NCBI RefSeq assembly: GCF_016595495.1
Contig: NZ_JAENIM010000045.1
Location: 62,001-126,000, forward strand
Reading direction: 5' to 3'
Length of the DNA: 64,000 nucleotides
Source of the DNA: Persicirhabdus sediminis
GTDB lineage: Bacteria > Verrucomicrobiota > Verrucomicrobiia > Verrucomicrobiales > Akkermansiaceae
Position numbers and translations under genes: made by a program. Shown in pieces: positions 38,410 to 48,768 of this stretch (within the stretch, counting starts at the first letter, position 1; every line of letters starts with the position of its first letter). The notes under the pieces were generated by a model. That model had not been told where the DNA came from and searched no databases. It saw only the letters and a program-made list of their open reading frames with translations.

Positions 38410-39732
38410 ATGAACAGGCGTAATTTCTTAGCAAAAAGTGGCGTTCTAGCAGGAGCTGGAATGGTCATGGGCCTACCTGGTTTAGCTAGTGTAGCTACTT
38501 CAGCTAACAACAAGATCAACGTAGCTCTTATAGGCGTAGGCAAACAAGGCAGAGTGCTCTTCGAGGCAATGGCCAATATTCCGGGGCTACACTTCCAAGC
38601 AGTCTGCGACATTTGGGACTATAACCGCCGTGGCGGAGCTTCAAAAGTTAGAGCTCTACAAGGACATGTACCAAACCAATACAGCGACATTGATGATATG
38701 CTAGCCAAAGAAAAAGGGCTAGATGCAGCCATCATCGCCACCCCTGATTTTTGGCATTCTCCACACACCGTGAAGTGCCTCGATGCTGGGCTCCACGTCT
38801 ATTGTGAGAAAATGATGGCTGAGTCTATCGAAAGTGCCAGACTCATGGTTCACGCAATGGACCGCAGTGGCAAGCTCTGCCAGATTGGCCATCAGCGCCG
38901 CAGCAATCCACGTTACACCTTCACCTTAGATCATCTGATCAATGATAAAAAAATCTGTGGCACCATCGTTAATATCAACGGCCAATGGAACCGTGCGGTG
39001 GCATCATCACAGGACCTTCAGTACAAAAAGAGCCTAGCGATTGACCCTAAGATTCTCGAACAGTACGGCTACAAGGACATGCACGCCTTTATGAATTGGC
39101 GATATTATCGAGATCTATCAGGCGGACCTATCTCTGACTTAGGCGCCCACCAGATAGATGTCTACAATTGGTTCCTAGGATGCCAGCCAAAGAGCGTTTT
39201 TGCCTCTGGCGGCAATGATTATTTCAAATCGCGTGAGCACTATGACAACGTCATGGCGATCTTTGAATACGATACACCTCAAGGAGCTGTACGCGCATTC
39301 TACCAAGTACTAACAACAACCAGTTCCGGAGGTGGTTATTTTGAAAGTTTCATGGGCACTGAAGGGACGGTGAAAATTGCCGAGCTCGCAAGTAACAGTG
39401 CCATCTACAGAGAGAGTACCGCTCCATCGTGGGACGATCTAGTGAAGAAAGGTTACCTCAAACGAAAATCATCTCCTGTGCAGCAAAAAGCAGCTGGAGG
39501 AATCTCATCCTACGAGTCGGCTGCAGCGGAGGAATACATGCTTCCGGGCGAGCTAACAAAGCCGCCACATCAACCACACTTGGAGAATTTTTTTGCTGCC
39601 ATCCGCGGTGAGGCAAAGTTAAACTGCGACGCCAGACACGCATTTGAAAGTGAAGCGCCTATCTACTGGGTGAACCCTTCAGCTGAGACTAAGTCACCTA
39701 TCATTTTCACCGAAGATCACTTGAAAATATAA
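38410..39732 (+). CDS. TAT-exported Gfo/Idh/MocA oxidoreductase
   Basis: A 440-residue oxidoreductase with a twin-arginine-type signal (NRRNFLAKSGVLAGAGM, residues 2-18). The Rossmann motif is VALIGVGKQGR; the family signature LDAAIIATPDFWHSPHTVKC is followed by LHVYCEKMMAESIESAR, with EKM in place of the usual EKP. GGPISDLGAHQIDVYNW in the second domain contains the catalytic-type His region. It is likely to oxidise a sugar in the periplasm, perhaps at C3. It follows the DoxX-like gene and is similar to the enzyme at 35245-36537, but not a close duplicate. Confidence 0.88.
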   Translation: MNRRNFLAKSGVLAGAGMVMGLPGLASVATSANNKINVALIGVGKQGRVLFEAMANIPGLHFQAVCDIWDYNRRGGASKVRALQGHVPNQYSDIDDMLAKEKGLDAAIIATPDFWHSPHTVKCLDAGLHVYCEKMMAESIESARLMVHAMDRSGKLCQIGHQRRSNPRYTFTLDHLINDKKICGTIVNINGQWNRAVASSQDLQYKKSLAIDPKILEQYGYKDMHAFMNWRYYRDLSGGPISDLGAHQIDVYNWFLGCQPKSVFASGGNDYFKSREHYDNVMAIFEYDTPQGAVRAFYQVLTTTSSGGGYFESFMGTEGTVKIAELASNSAIYRESTAPSWDDLVKKGYLKRKSSPVQQKAAGGISSYESAAAEEYMLPGELTKPPHQPHLENFFAAIRGEAKLNCDARHAFESEAPIYWVNPSAETKSPIIFTEDHLKI

Positions 39733-39856
39733 ACCGTCACCCCAAACTCTAAGCCATCAGTACCAACCCGCTCTGCGGTCAGCCAGCTGGACTACCAGCT
39801 GTGATAGTTAGGGTTTTATAAGGCAGCCAAATTAACCTCTGGCCCAGCTATCATTC

Positions 39857-41395
39857 ATGAGCCGCGCGCAAAAAATCATTAGCCTAATCACCCTCGTCGT
39901 GATTGGGCTGGCTGGATCCTATCTAAGATTCAGTGAGCTCAGCGAGCGGCCAATGCATGCAGATGAGGCTACCGGTGCGCGCCTTACCTCATTTCGGCTC
40001 AATTCTGATCAACCCTACCAGTTTAACCCGGAGCACTTCCACGGGCCGCTGCTCACCCTAACGGCAGCTATCTCGTGCAAACTAGCTGGAGAAAACGAGT
40101 GGTCTGAAATGAGCAAGTTTCCGCTCAGGGCCAGCTGCGCGATATTTGGTTCGGCCCTGCTCTTTCTCCCGCTACTTTTATACTCACGCTTTGGCTTCAG
40201 TGTGGCTATCTTATCAGCCTCTTTATTAGCCACCTCTCCGCTGTTAGTTTATTTCAGCCGGATGTTCACTCACGAGATCCAGCTGACATTTTTTGGTCTG
40301 CTCTGTGTGATTTTACTCATCCAGCTGACGCCGCAGCGAAAACTGAGCTATTACATGCTGATTGGGCTCACGCTTGGATTTATGTTTGCCGCCAAAGAGA
40401 CCTTTGCGATCAGCGTGATTGCTTGGTTTGCTAGCTGGGTATTACTCAAACTACCCGAAATCCGCAGCTGCAAATTTGGCCAGCTAGAGCAAAAAATACG
40501 CCCCTATCGGGCTCCGCTAGCTAGCTGTGTCGGCGCGTTTCTTGTCGTTTGGCTAGTCATCTACTCAAATGGCTTCAGCCAGCCAGCTGGACTATGGGAC
40601 AGTCTGAAGACATACTTTGTCTATCAAATAGAAGATGGTCACGACAAAGCTTTTGGCTACTACTTCGACATGTTAGTCATCCCGGAGAAAAGGGCCATCT
40701 GGTGGCACGAGTTGCCCATTTTTCTGCTCGCATTAGTCGGCTTTGCCCGCAGCTTCACAGCTATTTCCCATGCCCGCGTCATTCGCTTTCTCGGCTACTC
40801 CGCGTTCATTCACCTACTTATTTACAGCCTGATAGATTACAAAACCCCATGGCTGATGTGCCTGCCTTGGGCTCATTTCTGTCTGCTAGCAGGCTTCAGT
40901 ATTTCTGGCTTCTCGCAGTGGTCTCGCACATTGAAGCTAAGCTCTATCACCATCATCGCGGTGGCACTAAGCATCCAGCTGCGCACCTCACAGCAGGCCT
41001 CAAAGCGCTTTCATTCTGATGAAAGAAACCCATACGCATACACAGCCAGCAACCGCAACATGGAGTCATTAGAAGTTTGGTTAGGCACGCTAAATAACGA
41101 ACTTCCAGCTGGTTCTTTATCACCCATGCAGGTCATTGGAGAAAATTACTGGCCGCTACCGTGGTACCTCAGGCATCAGCCAATGGTCACCTATACCCAG
41201 CAACCGACAAGTCTACCAGACAGCTCAGTGCCAGTGTTATTTGTCATGCCGGTCCATTTCGAGCTTTATTCAGAGATGCTCAGCCATAGCCATGTTCCAT
41301 TTGTCCGCTCCTTACGCAATCAACAACCGATGATGATGTATCTGCGCAGAGACCTGTGGGATAAATGGATGGAGAATTGGCCAATGAATCACTAA
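39857..41395 (+). CDS. Membrane glycosyltransferase-like protein, TIGR03663/Agl23 family
   Basis: A 512-residue polytopic membrane protein of the GT39/GT83-like fold. The first periplasmic loop carries RPMHADEATG (33-40), with the Asp-Glu that usually binds the lipid-phosphate sugar, and FHGPLLTL (61-68). About ten membrane segments follow, then a soluble C-terminal domain. TIGR03663 proteins are thought to transfer a sugar from a polyprenyl carrier. It lies 13 bp before the ApbE-like gene and is probably co-transcribed with it. The target is unknown. Confidence 0.8.
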   Translation: MSRAQKIISLITLVVIGLAGSYLRFSELSERPMHADEATGARLTSFRLNSDQPYQFNPEHFHGPLLTLTAAISCKLAGENEWSEMSKFPLRASCAIFGSALLFLPLLLYSRFGFSVAILSASLLATSPLLVYFSRMFTHEIQLTFFGLLCVILLIQLTPQRKLSYYMLIGLTLGFMFAAKETFAISVIAWFASWVLLKLPEIRSCKFGQLEQKIRPYRAPLASCVGAFLVVWLVIYSNGFSQPAGLWDSLKTYFVYQIEDGHDKAFGYYFDMLVIPEKRAIWWHELPIFLLALVGFARSFTAISHARVIRFLGYSAFIHLLIYSLIDYKTPWLMCLPWAHFCLLAGFSISGFSQWSRTLKLSSITIIAVALSIQLRTSQQASKRFHSDERNPYAYTASNRNMESLEVWLGTLNNELPAGSLSPMQVIGENYWPLPWYLRHQPMVTYTQQPTSLPDSSVPVLFVMPVHFELYSEMLSHSHVPFVRSLRNQQPMMMYLRRDLWDKWMENWPMNH

Positions 41396-41408
41396 GGTCA
41401 CAGCGAAG

Positions 41409-42254
41409 ATGCAATCTATCGACTCACCCATTCCTCACTTTCTCATCCGCCACGAAGCGATGATGACCGAGTTCTCGCTGAGAATTCTCACGGATGACAT
41501 CAAGTTAGCGCAGTCATTAGAAACCGAATGCATTGAGCGCATCGATGAATTAGAAAGAAAGCTGAGCCGCTACCATGAGGGCGGAGAAATCTACCAGATC
41601 AACCGCCTGCAAGCTGGCCAGACATTGCGTTTAAGCGAAGAGTGTTACGATTGTTTGCTGCTGGCGATGGAGGCTAGCGTGGATACCGCTGGCTTATTTG
41701 ACATCACGCTGGGCAGACAGATTGAGCATCTCAAAAGTGAGCTCAGTGGTGATAGCCCAGCTATCACCGGCCAGCTAGCTCTGAGTCCAGATCAACATGC
41801 CATTGACTGCCTCTCAGCTGGTCGTGTGCTCGACCTTGGTGGCATTGGCAAAGGTTTTACTCTGGATCAGATTCGCTTAATTTTGCAAAGCTGGGAGATC
41901 AAAGGTGGTCTGCTCTCAGCTGGCGCGAGTACTCATCTCGCGTTTGGCTGCGCCAGCTGGCCTATCAACCTAACGGGTGAGCATCACTCACGCACTCTGC
42001 AGCTGGAAAATGCATCGCTGAGTGCCTCGGGCGACGAAGTGCAAGGTGGCCATATTCTCCACCCACAGCTTGCTGAGGTGCCCGCCCAGCACAAACGGAT
42101 CTGGAGCCAGTGCGAGCTGGCTAGCCACGCTGATGCGTGGTCGACGGCGCTGTTCCTCACTCCTGAAGAAATGATAGGTGACTCGGTAAAGAGCTCGCAG
42201 TTTTTGCAAAAGGTCTATGTCGAAAACCAAGTCGAAATCACTGCCGTCAGCTAA
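41409..42254 (+). CDS. apbE: ApbE-like FAD:protein FMN transferase
   Basis: A 281-residue protein of the ApbE family, which attaches FMN to a threonine of target flavoproteins such as NqrB, NqrC and RnfG. Motifs: ELERKLSRYHEGGEIYQINR, GLFDITLGRQI (the family's FDPTVGPL), and DLGGIGKGFTLDQI (142-155), the flavin-binding signature. The last part has SLSASGDEVQGGHILHP where the family has SxS and HIIDP. Several positions are divergent, and no lipoprotein signal is present, unlike most ApbE. It follows an Agl23-like gene by 13 bp and is ended by a strong terminator. Alternative: a relative with changed specificity. Confidence 0.8.
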   Translation: MQSIDSPIPHFLIRHEAMMTEFSLRILTDDIKLAQSLETECIERIDELERKLSRYHEGGEIYQINRLQAGQTLRLSEECYDCLLLAMEASVDTAGLFDITLGRQIEHLKSELSGDSPAITGQLALSPDQHAIDCLSAGRVLDLGGIGKGFTLDQIRLILQSWEIKGGLLSAGASTHLAFGCASWPINLTGEHHSRTLQLENASLSASGDEVQGGHILHPQLAEVPAQHKRIWSQCELASHADAWSTALFLTPEEMIGDSVKSSQFLQKVYVENQVEITAVS

Positions 42255-42265
42255 CTGAGTAAGGC

Positions 42266-42298
42266 AAAAAAAATCACCTGGCTAGCAGGTGATTTTTT
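42266..42298. terminator. Bidirectional terminator
   Basis: A perfect 10-bp stem (AAATCACCTG and CAGGTGATTT) around a GCTAG loop, with A8 on the left and T6 on the right. It can stop the apbE transcript and the convergent lipoprotein transcript. Confidence 0.88.
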
Positions 42299-42326
42299 AA
42301 AATTGGATTTTATTGTTAGCTGGAGA

Positions 42327-43046
42327 TTACTTACTCAGTCCGTGAACTTCTAGCTCGATGTAGTGGTTCATTTCGTTAGCGGTGTTGCCATTGCTATAAC
42401 AGCGGATGTAGCGGGCTTCTGTGCCTTTGCCGTCTACTAACAAGCCGTAGTGAGATTCCATATAAGCACTGTCGTGCCCTTTGCCTAACTGCGAGCTGTT
42501 ATCGTAGTCGTTATTAAATAATGTGGTGACGCCTGATTTAAACTCAGGATCATTAGATGCCTGAATAATCACATCATGATAGACACGCTCCTGGCTATGG
42601 AAGTGCCAGAGAACAAGCGCGTAGATTTCAGCTGATTGCTCTAGGTCTACCTGTACCCACTGGGTGCCAGGCATGAGCTCTACAAAGTATCCTTCACCAG
42701 ACTCTTTATCGCCATCTGTGAGATAGCTGAGCTCACCAATGATAGGGTCTGAATCACTGGAGGTGACTGGTTTTCCAGCTGATAGAATGACGCTGTCTTC
42801 TGGTACTAAGAATTCAGGAAATGACATCAGGATAGGGAGATCTAGATCCATCGTTCCTGGAGCTGGTGTGCCCTCAATCATTGGATCTGGTAGATCCACC
42901 TGCAACTGGATGCCGCCGAGGTAGCCGGAGCCTAGGCCAGATGATCCGCTAGTCGTTTCACCTGAGTCGCTGGTTCCTTTGTCGCATGAGGTAAGACCGA
43001 GGCAAGTTAAGGCGATGGCCGCTGTGGTGATAGCTGAAAGTTTCAT
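42327..43046 (-). CDS. Lipoprotein with F5/8 type C (discoidin-like) domain
   Basis: A 239-residue lipoprotein: the signal ends at the lipobox L-T-S-C21 and is followed by a Ser/Gly-rich linker. From about 85 the chain resembles a discoidin/F5-8C sugar-binding domain: IGELSYLTDGDKESGEGYFVEL, WVQVDLEQSAEIYALVLWHFHS, and ARYIRCYSNGNTANEMNHYIE. Such a domain on an outer-membrane lipoprotein would bind polysaccharide at the surface. It stands alone and is convergent to apbE. Confidence 0.8.
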   Translation of the reverse strand: MKLSAITTAAIALTCLGLTSCDKGTSDSGETTSGSSGLGSGYLGGIQLQVDLPDPMIEGTPAPGTMDLDLPILMSFPEFLVPEDSVILSAGKPVTSSDSDPIIGELSYLTDGDKESGEGYFVELMPGTQWVQVDLEQSAEIYALVLWHFHSQERVYHDVIIQASNDPEFKSGVTTLFNNDYDNSSQLGKGHDSAYMESHYGLLVDGKGTEARYIRCYSNGNTANEMNHYIELEVHGLSK

Positions 43047-43236
43047 TGTTATAAAATTTGATAGATATTGTTAGCTCCGCTTGCAACTGGCGATATCCTA
43101 TGCCTGTCCATGCTGGGGTAAGCGAATTTGACGTACAATAAATACAGAATAATGTGTCCATTTCTTAAGTAAATTTAATTTTTTACACATAAATGACCAT
43201 TTTCTAACCCACGATTCTAGCTGGCAGGATGAGCAG

Positions 43237-43274
43237 ATAAAAAAAGCGCCGGCTCCCATTGGGAACCGGCGCTT
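43237..43274 (-). terminator. Terminator after fusA
   Basis: AAGCGCCGG (43244-43252) pairs with CCGGCGCTT (43266-43274), followed on the minus strand by five T. It ends the EF-G transcript. Confidence 0.85.
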
Positions 43275-43301
43275 GGAAATATTAGATCTAGCTAGAGAGA
43301 A

Positions 43302-45386
43302 TTACTTCTTCTCTTCGAGGGCCTTAGCGATCACTTCGTCAGCCACGTTCTTAGGACATGGTGCGTAGTGAGAGAACTCCATGGAGAACTGACCACGACC
43401 TGAAGTCATGGTACGAAGGTCACCGATGTAACCGAACATCTCTGAGAGAGCTGCTTCTGCTTTGATGCGAACACCAGTAGAGGCTGCTTCTTGAGCTTTG
43501 ATCATGCCACGGCGGCGGTTAAGGTCACCGATAACGTCACCCATGTGATCTTCTGGAGTGAAGACGTCGAGCTTCATCACTGGCTCAAGGAGCTGTGCAC
43601 CAGCCTTAGGTACTGACTGACGGTAAGCTGCTTTAGAAGCGATTTCGAAGGCGATTGCTGAGGAGTCAACTGCGTGGAATCCACCGTCCTTGAGAGTCAC
43701 TTTCATGCCTGTCATTGGGAAGCCAGCGAGAACACCTTTTTCCATGGACATTTTGAAGCCTTTTTCAACAGCTGGCCAGTATTCACGAGGAACGTTACCA
43801 CCAACAACTTTTGATTCGAACTCGAAGTTGTTTTCTGCATCTTCTGGAAGCGGCTCGATGGTGTAGTCGATCTTAGCGAACTGACCTGAACCACCAGACT
43901 GCTTCTTGTGAGTGTAGCTATCTTCGAGCACCTTAGTGATGGACTCACGGTAGGCAACCTGTGGCTGACCTACTTCAACTTCCACACCGTGTGTACGCTT
44001 GAGGATGTCTACTTTAATGTCGAGGTGAAGCTCACCCATTCCCTTAAGGATGGTTTCGCCAGAATCTTCGTCAGTTTCAACGTAGAATGATGGATCTTCA
44101 GCAACCATTTTGCCGATAGCAACACCGAGTTTCTCAGCGTTTGCTTTGTCCTTAGGAGCAACAGCGATTGAGATCACTGGCTCAGGGAATACCATAGGCT
44201 CGAGAGTAGCAGGCTTCTTAGGATCACAGAGTGTGTGACCAGTCTGAGTGTTCTTCAGACCAACGAGAGCAACGATATCACCAGCACGTGCTTGGTCGAG
44301 CTCAGTACGGTCGTTAGCGTGCATTTCCACGATACGTCCAACACGCTCAGTTTTACCTGTGAAGCTGTTGAGAACGGTGTCACCTTTGTTGATTACACCT
44401 GAGTAGATACGTGTGAATGTCAGTGCGCCGAACTTGTCGTCCATGATCTTGAACGCCAGTGAGCGAAGTGGGCCGTCTGCAGTAACTGTAGCAAACTCAC
44501 CAGTTTCGTTACCTTCAGCGTCAACTTCTGGCTGAGCAGGAACTTCTGTTGGGCTTGGCAGGTAGTCAACAACAGCGTCGAGCAGAAGCTGAACACCTTT
44601 GTTTTTGAATGCAGTACCACAGTAAGTAGGGAAGAAGTCGAGGTTGATTGTACCCTTACGGATGCAGCGCTTGATGTCTTCCATGCTTGGCTCTTCACCT
44701 TCGAGGTAAGCCATCATGAGTTCATCGTCTTGCTCAACAGCAGTTTCGATGAGCTGTGAACGGTAGAGTTCAACATCTTCAACCATGTCAGCTGGGATGT
44801 CTTCGATGGTGTAGTTTTCTGGCTGGCCTGAGTCATCCCAGATCCATGCCTTACGAGTAAGCAGGTCACAGAGACCTACGAAGTCGCTTTCGATACCGAT
44901 TGGCAGAACCATCACCAGTGGAGTCGCGCCGAGCACGTTCTTCACTTGGTCTACCACTTTGTAGAAATCACCACCAACACGGTCGAGTTTGTTTACGTAA
45001 ATGATACGTGAAACAGCAGATTCGTTTGCGTAGCGCCAGTTAGTCTCTGACTGAGGCTCAACACCACCAGAAGCACAGAATACGCCTACACCACCGTCGA
45101 GAACTTTGAGCGAACGGTAAACTTCAACAGTGAAGTCAACGTGGCCCGGAGTATCAATGATGTTGAAGCGGTGCTCTTTCCAGTAACATGTAGTCGCTGC
45201 TGATTGAATAGTAATACCACGCTCAGCTTCCTGCTCCATGAAGTCAGTTGTTGACTCACCGTCGTGAACCTCACCGATTTTGTGAATTTTGCCGGTAAGC
45301 GCCAAGATACGCTCAGTTGTGGTGGTTTTACCCGCATCCACGTGAGCGAAGATACCAATGTTACGATACTTGGAAAGATCTGTCAT
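43302..45386 (-). CDS. fusA: Elongation factor G
   Basis: A 694-residue GTPase that moves tRNA and mRNA through the ribosome. The start at 45384-45386 gives [20 protein letters not shown], with G1 [12 protein letters not shown], switch [26 protein letters not shown] and NKLD. Domains II to V are complete and of normal length. The gene stands alone, not beside rpsL, rpsG or tuf, so it may be a second or relocated fusA copy. Only a handful of AGCTRG words occur in it, unlike its spacers. Confidence 0.95.
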   Translation of the reverse strand: MTDLSKYRNIGIFAHVDAGKTTTTERILALTGKIHKIGEVHDGESTTDFMEQEAERGITIQSAATTCYWKEHRFNIIDTPGHVDFTVEVYRSLKVLDGGVGVFCASGGVEPQSETNWRYANESAVSRIIYVNKLDRVGGDFYKVVDQVKNVLGATPLVMVLPIGIESDFVGLCDLLTRKAWIWDDSGQPENYTIEDIPADMVEDVELYRSQLIETAVEQDDELMMAYLEGEEPSMEDIKRCIRKGTINLDFFPTYCGTAFKNKGVQLLLDAVVDYLPSPTEVPAQPEVDAEGNETGEFATVTADGPLRSLAFKIMDDKFGALTFTRIYSGVINKGDTVLNSFTGKTERVGRIVEMHANDRTELDQARAGDIVALVGLKNTQTGHTLCDPKKPATLEPMVFPEPVISIAVAPKDKANAEKLGVAIGKMVAEDPSFYVETDEDSGETILKGMGELHLDIKVDILKRTHGVEVEVGQPQVAYRESITKVLEDSYTHKKQSGGSGQFAKIDYTIEPLPEDAENNFEFESKVVGGNVPREYWPAVEKGFKMSMEKGVLAGFPMTGMKVTLKDGGFHAVDSSAIAFEIASKAAYRQSVPKAGAQLLEPVMKLDVFTPEDHMGDVIGDLNRRRGMIKAQEAASTGVRIKAEAALSEMFGYIGDLRTMTSGRGQFSMEFSHYAPCPKNVADEVIAKALEEKK

Positions 45387-45743
45387 TTTTCTTTGATTTT
45401 GGTTGTAGCGACCTAGCGCCGTTGCGCATCTAGCTACGGCAATTCGCAAAATTAGCAATACCGCAGAGCAAAAAATTTTGCCGCGCGACGCGCTAATGCG
45501 CGAAAATCCGCAAAAAAAACAGAAAAAAATGTAAAAATCGCACCTTTGCGATCACTTTTCCAATAATCACTAGCCGGATGAAAACACTCAATTATTTCAC
45601 TCGCTAGCTAGCTAGAAGAAATTTCCCTTACAGCCAGCTAGTATTTTCATGCTGCGGGCCGATAATGTGCTCATTTTGAGCTGCCAGCTGGCGAAAATCA
45701 CTCACCAGCTAGCTAAGATTTCTAAACCATCAATGATGGTGAA
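45387..45743. other. Spacer upstream of fusA, dense in CYAGCTRG words
   Basis: About 360 bp between two co-oriented genes. Near fusA it is AT-rich with poly-A tracts and presumably holds the promoter. At 45600-45720 it contains five CYAGCT/AGCTRG sites in about 120 bp (GCTAGCTAGCTAG, CCAGCTAG, CCAGCTGG, CCAGCTAGCTA). No terminator for the gene upstream is obvious. Confidence 0.5.
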
Positions 45744-47186
45744 TTACTCACTCACCGCAGCAGGCTGAGCAGAGGCAGCTGGATCGGCAAATTTGACCGG
45801 CAGTTGTTTTTCAGCTTTCTGTCCTGGGATGAAGCTACCGATGTCTTTGCTGGTGACGTAGATGAAGAGAGAAAAGAGAACCGCCACAAAGCTCATCTGG
45901 ATGACTTCCAGCACTTTGATGTTCACCGGCTTGCCAGCGATTTTTTCTAAAATGGCCAGGGTGATGTGGCCACCGTCGAGCACTGGGAATGGCATCATGT
46001 TGAGCACGGCGAGGTTAACGTTGAAGATCACCGTGAACCAGAGTGCCAGACGCCAGCCTTCTTGAGATTTGAACATCTCGAAGTAGCTTTTGCCAATGCC
46101 GATAGGGCCAGCGAGGTGCTGCACGCCAATGTCGGACTTAGAGGAAGTCACCGCCTGTAGCGTGCGCTTCATCATGCCCATGCTGTCAGAAATGGACTCC
46201 ATTGGTGTTGGGTAAACAATCTCACCATTGTAAAAGTCTAAATCAGGAGACCACCGAATTCCTAATTCAGGCTTAGCCTTCGATGGTTGAGTAGGCTTGA
46301 TTGGAACTAGAGACAATTCTAATGTTTCATCACCTCTTAGTACTTCCAGCCGTATCAGCTCTGCTGTTTCAGCCAAGGCGACTAGCTGACTGGAAGACCA
46401 AAGCTTTTCTCCATTCATACTCACTACCACGTCGCCCACTTTAACACCAGCCACTTGCGCTGGGCTATTTTCAAGCACAAGGCCTACAATTGATTTTTCC
46501 GCTGGCCTATACCCAATTTGACGTGTTGCCTTTCTTTCCCAAAACCTTGTATCAGGAATCTTGAAGCCCATGCGTAAGTCAATGGGATTTTCCTCACCGG
46601 GACGTTCCACTGTAATGCGAATGGTATCACCTTCACTCAGCATGACATTCTCGCGAATACCAGTATCGATGCGGCCACCAAAACAATCCACCGGATTGCC
46701 ATTCACCGCGATGATGTTGTCACCCGGCTTGAGGCCAGCTTCTGCAGCTGGTTTTCCTGGCAGCACGTAGCCTACAGTCGTCGATGTCAGCACGTTAGCT
46801 GGCTTGCCTACCTGCCAGACACCAAAGGCGACCAGCAAAGCGAGCAGCATGCTGAAAAGCGGGCCGGCAAAGGCAACGATGATTTTATCCGTAGCTGAAA
46901 TCGGAGGTAGCGGTTCGTCTGAGCTGTTGGAGCCTTCGATCGCCTCCATTGGCGCCATCTGCGGTAGGGCGACAAATCCGCCAGCTGGAATCGATCCCAG
47001 CCCCCATTGCACGCCGCCGATTGTCTTGCTCCAGATCGGCTTGCCAAACCAAATTTGGAATCGCTCGATCTTGAGCCCACGCCATTTCGCCGCCCAGTAA
47101 TGACCGAGCTCGTGGACAAAAATGATGATATTGAAAACCAAGATGACACCCACAATGATGCCGAGGTTGATGAGTAAATTAACCAT
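45744..47186 (-). CDS. rseP: Site-2 zinc metalloprotease RseP
   Basis: A 480-residue M50 intramembrane protease. The zinc motif H25-E26-L27-G28-H29 is in the first helix, and NMMPFPVLDGGH (396-407) supplies the third ligand. Two PDZ domains lie in between (about 130-200 and 225-300), as in RseP. It cleaves membrane-anchored anti-sigma factors and leftover signal peptides. Most relatives lie near dxr, uppS and bamA; here it stands alone, divergent from a GH105 gene. The C-terminal tail is Lys/Pro/Ala-rich. Confidence 0.93.
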   Translation of the reverse strand: MVNLLINLGIIVGVILVFNIIIFVHELGHYWAAKWRGLKIERFQIWFGKPIWSKTIGGVQWGLGSIPAGGFVALPQMAPMEAIEGSNSSDEPLPPISATDKIIVAFAGPLFSMLLALLVAFGVWQVGKPANVLTSTTVGYVLPGKPAAEAGLKPGDNIIAVNGNPVDCFGGRIDTGIRENVMLSEGDTIRITVERPGEENPIDLRMGFKIPDTRFWERKATRQIGYRPAEKSIVGLVLENSPAQVAGVKVGDVVVSMNGEKLWSSSQLVALAETAELIRLEVLRGDETLELSLVPIKPTQPSKAKPELGIRWSPDLDFYNGEIVYPTPMESISDSMGMMKRTLQAVTSSKSDIGVQHLAGPIGIGKSYFEMFKSQEGWRLALWFTVIFNVNLAVLNMMPFPVLDGGHITLAILEKIAGKPVNIKVLEVIQMSFVAVLFSLFIYVTSKDIGSFIPGQKAEKQLPVKFADPAASAQPAAVSE

Positions 47187-47409
47187 ATATTGTTTTGCTT
47201 CGTGGCAATGTAGTCAGCTATCCCGAGTTGGCAAGAAGAGATCATGCTGACGAGCTCTTAGTCCATCAGCAGGAAACCATCACGCAAGCACAAGCACCTG
47301 TTTGTTTCAAATCTGACGCAGATCGGCCAATTTGCCAATTCTGCCGAAATTAATTTCTGACAGCCGCAGTATTTTTAGTTATTCCTCTATTCCATAACAG
47401 ATAGATAAC

Positions 47410-48549
47410 ATGCTAAAACCAATTTTAACTCACCTCATCACCGCTGGCATTGCCACTCTGGGCCTGCACGCCGCTGAGCCAGCCACTGCCGAAAGCACTC
47501 TAGCCGCCATGAACAAAGTGGCTAACAAGCAGCTCGATGATTTTCAGAAAAAATGTAAAGCCGACTGGATCAACGCCACAGCCTTTGCCGGTCTAGCTGA
47601 GCTCTACCACCTCACTGAAGATCCAGAGCAAGGCAAGAAGCTCATTGAGATTGGGGAGAAGAATAATTGGGACTTTGAGCACGGGCTGAAACGCCAACCC
47701 TACCACGCCGACCACCTCGCCCACGGGCAATTTGACCTCGCCATGTACGCGCATTTCAAAAAACCAGAAATGCTAGCGACGATCAAAAAGCGCATCGACC
47801 ACGTGGTCGACAATCCATCCAGCTGCGGCCTCACCCACGACAAAAAAGCCAACAAAGAACGCTGGAACTGGTGCGATGCCCTTTTCATGGCGCCGCCAGT
47901 GCTCACCCGCATGTACGTCACCACAGGCGATAGCAAATACCTCGACTTCCTCGATAAAGAATTCTGGGCCACCTGGGATTACCTCTACCGCCCAGAGTAC
48001 AAACTCATCTACCGCGACGACCGCTACTTCGAGCAGAAATCCAAAAATGGCAAAGACGTCTTCTGGGGACGCGGCGACGGCTGGGTGCACGGTGGCCTCG
48101 CCCGCGTCATCGAGCTCTATCCAGCTGACCGTCCAGCTAAGGAAAAATACATCAAAGCCTTCCAAGACCTCTCCGCTGGCATCCTCGCGGTGCGCAACCC
48201 AGATGGTTTGTGGTCAGCTAGCTTGCTAGATCCAGAAGACGTCACCGGCAACGAGATGAGCGCCACCGCGTTTTTCTGCTACGGCTTCGCCTGGGGAGTC
48301 AACCACGGCTACCTCGATAAAGAAACCTACTGGCCAGTAGCGCTGGAAACATGGAACCGCATGCAGGAATACGTCACCGATGACGGCCGCTACATCGGTG
48401 TGCAGCAAGTTGGTGATAAACCTGTCGACTTCAAAGCCAATACATCCAAACCATACGGCACCGGTGCCTTCCTGCTAGCTGGCTCAGAAATCTATCAAGG
48501 ACTCAGCGGCAAGAAACTCGATAAAAACAAAATCTACGCCGGTAAATAA
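47410..48549 (+). CDS. GH105/GH88-type unsaturated uronyl hydrolase
   Basis: A 379-residue exported enzyme (signal peptide MLKPILTHLITAGIATLGLHA) with the alpha/alpha barrel of GH105/GH88. Shared with the N-terminal half of the protein at 3196-5601: WNWCDALFMAPPVLTRM, FWGRGDGWVHGGLARVI, and DGLWSASLLDPED. It would remove 4,5-unsaturated galacturonate or glucuronate from lyase-made oligosaccharides. It lacks the BNR half of its paralogue. The neighbours are not polysaccharide genes, so it may be regulated alone. Two terminators follow. Confidence 0.88.
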   Translation: MLKPILTHLITAGIATLGLHAAEPATAESTLAAMNKVANKQLDDFQKKCKADWINATAFAGLAELYHLTEDPEQGKKLIEIGEKNNWDFEHGLKRQPYHADHLAHGQFDLAMYAHFKKPEMLATIKKRIDHVVDNPSSCGLTHDKKANKERWNWCDALFMAPPVLTRMYVTTGDSKYLDFLDKEFWATWDYLYRPEYKLIYRDDRYFEQKSKNGKDVFWGRGDGWVHGGLARVIELYPADRPAKEKYIKAFQDLSAGILAVRNPDGLWSASLLDPEDVTGNEMSATAFFCYGFAWGVNHGYLDKETYWPVALETWNRMQEYVTDDGRYIGVQQVGDKPVDFKANTSKPYGTGAFLLAGSEIYQGLSGKKLDKNKIYAGK

Positions 48550-48575
48550 TTTTTCCCCGTCCCCATAACATACGG

Positions 48576-48614
48576 CTGGCCCTTGCCGTCCTAACAAGGG
48601 CCAGTTCATTTTTT
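48576..48614 (+). terminator. Terminator after GH105 gene
   Basis: CTGGCCCTTG (48576-48585) pairs with CAAGGGCCAG (48595-48604), followed by TTCA and seven T. Confidence 0.85.
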
Positions 48615-48647
48615 TCCGCCAGCTGGAAAACCTCCAGCTCTAGGCAC

Positions 48648-48690
48648 AAAAAAACCACCCATGCGCAACTGCACATGGGTGGCTTTTTTT
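48648..48690. terminator. Bidirectional terminator between GH105 and CZB genes
   Basis: CCACCCATG (48655-48663) pairs with CATGGGTGG (48674-48682), flanked by A7 on the left and T8 on the right. It also serves the minus-strand CZB gene, which ends at 48769. Confidence 0.85.
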
Positions 48691-48768
48691 TGAACTCCAG
48701 CTGGAGAAACTAACACGCCATGGTAAAAAATGGCCAACTGCTAGAAGATCCAGCTCTCGTTCTATCAA

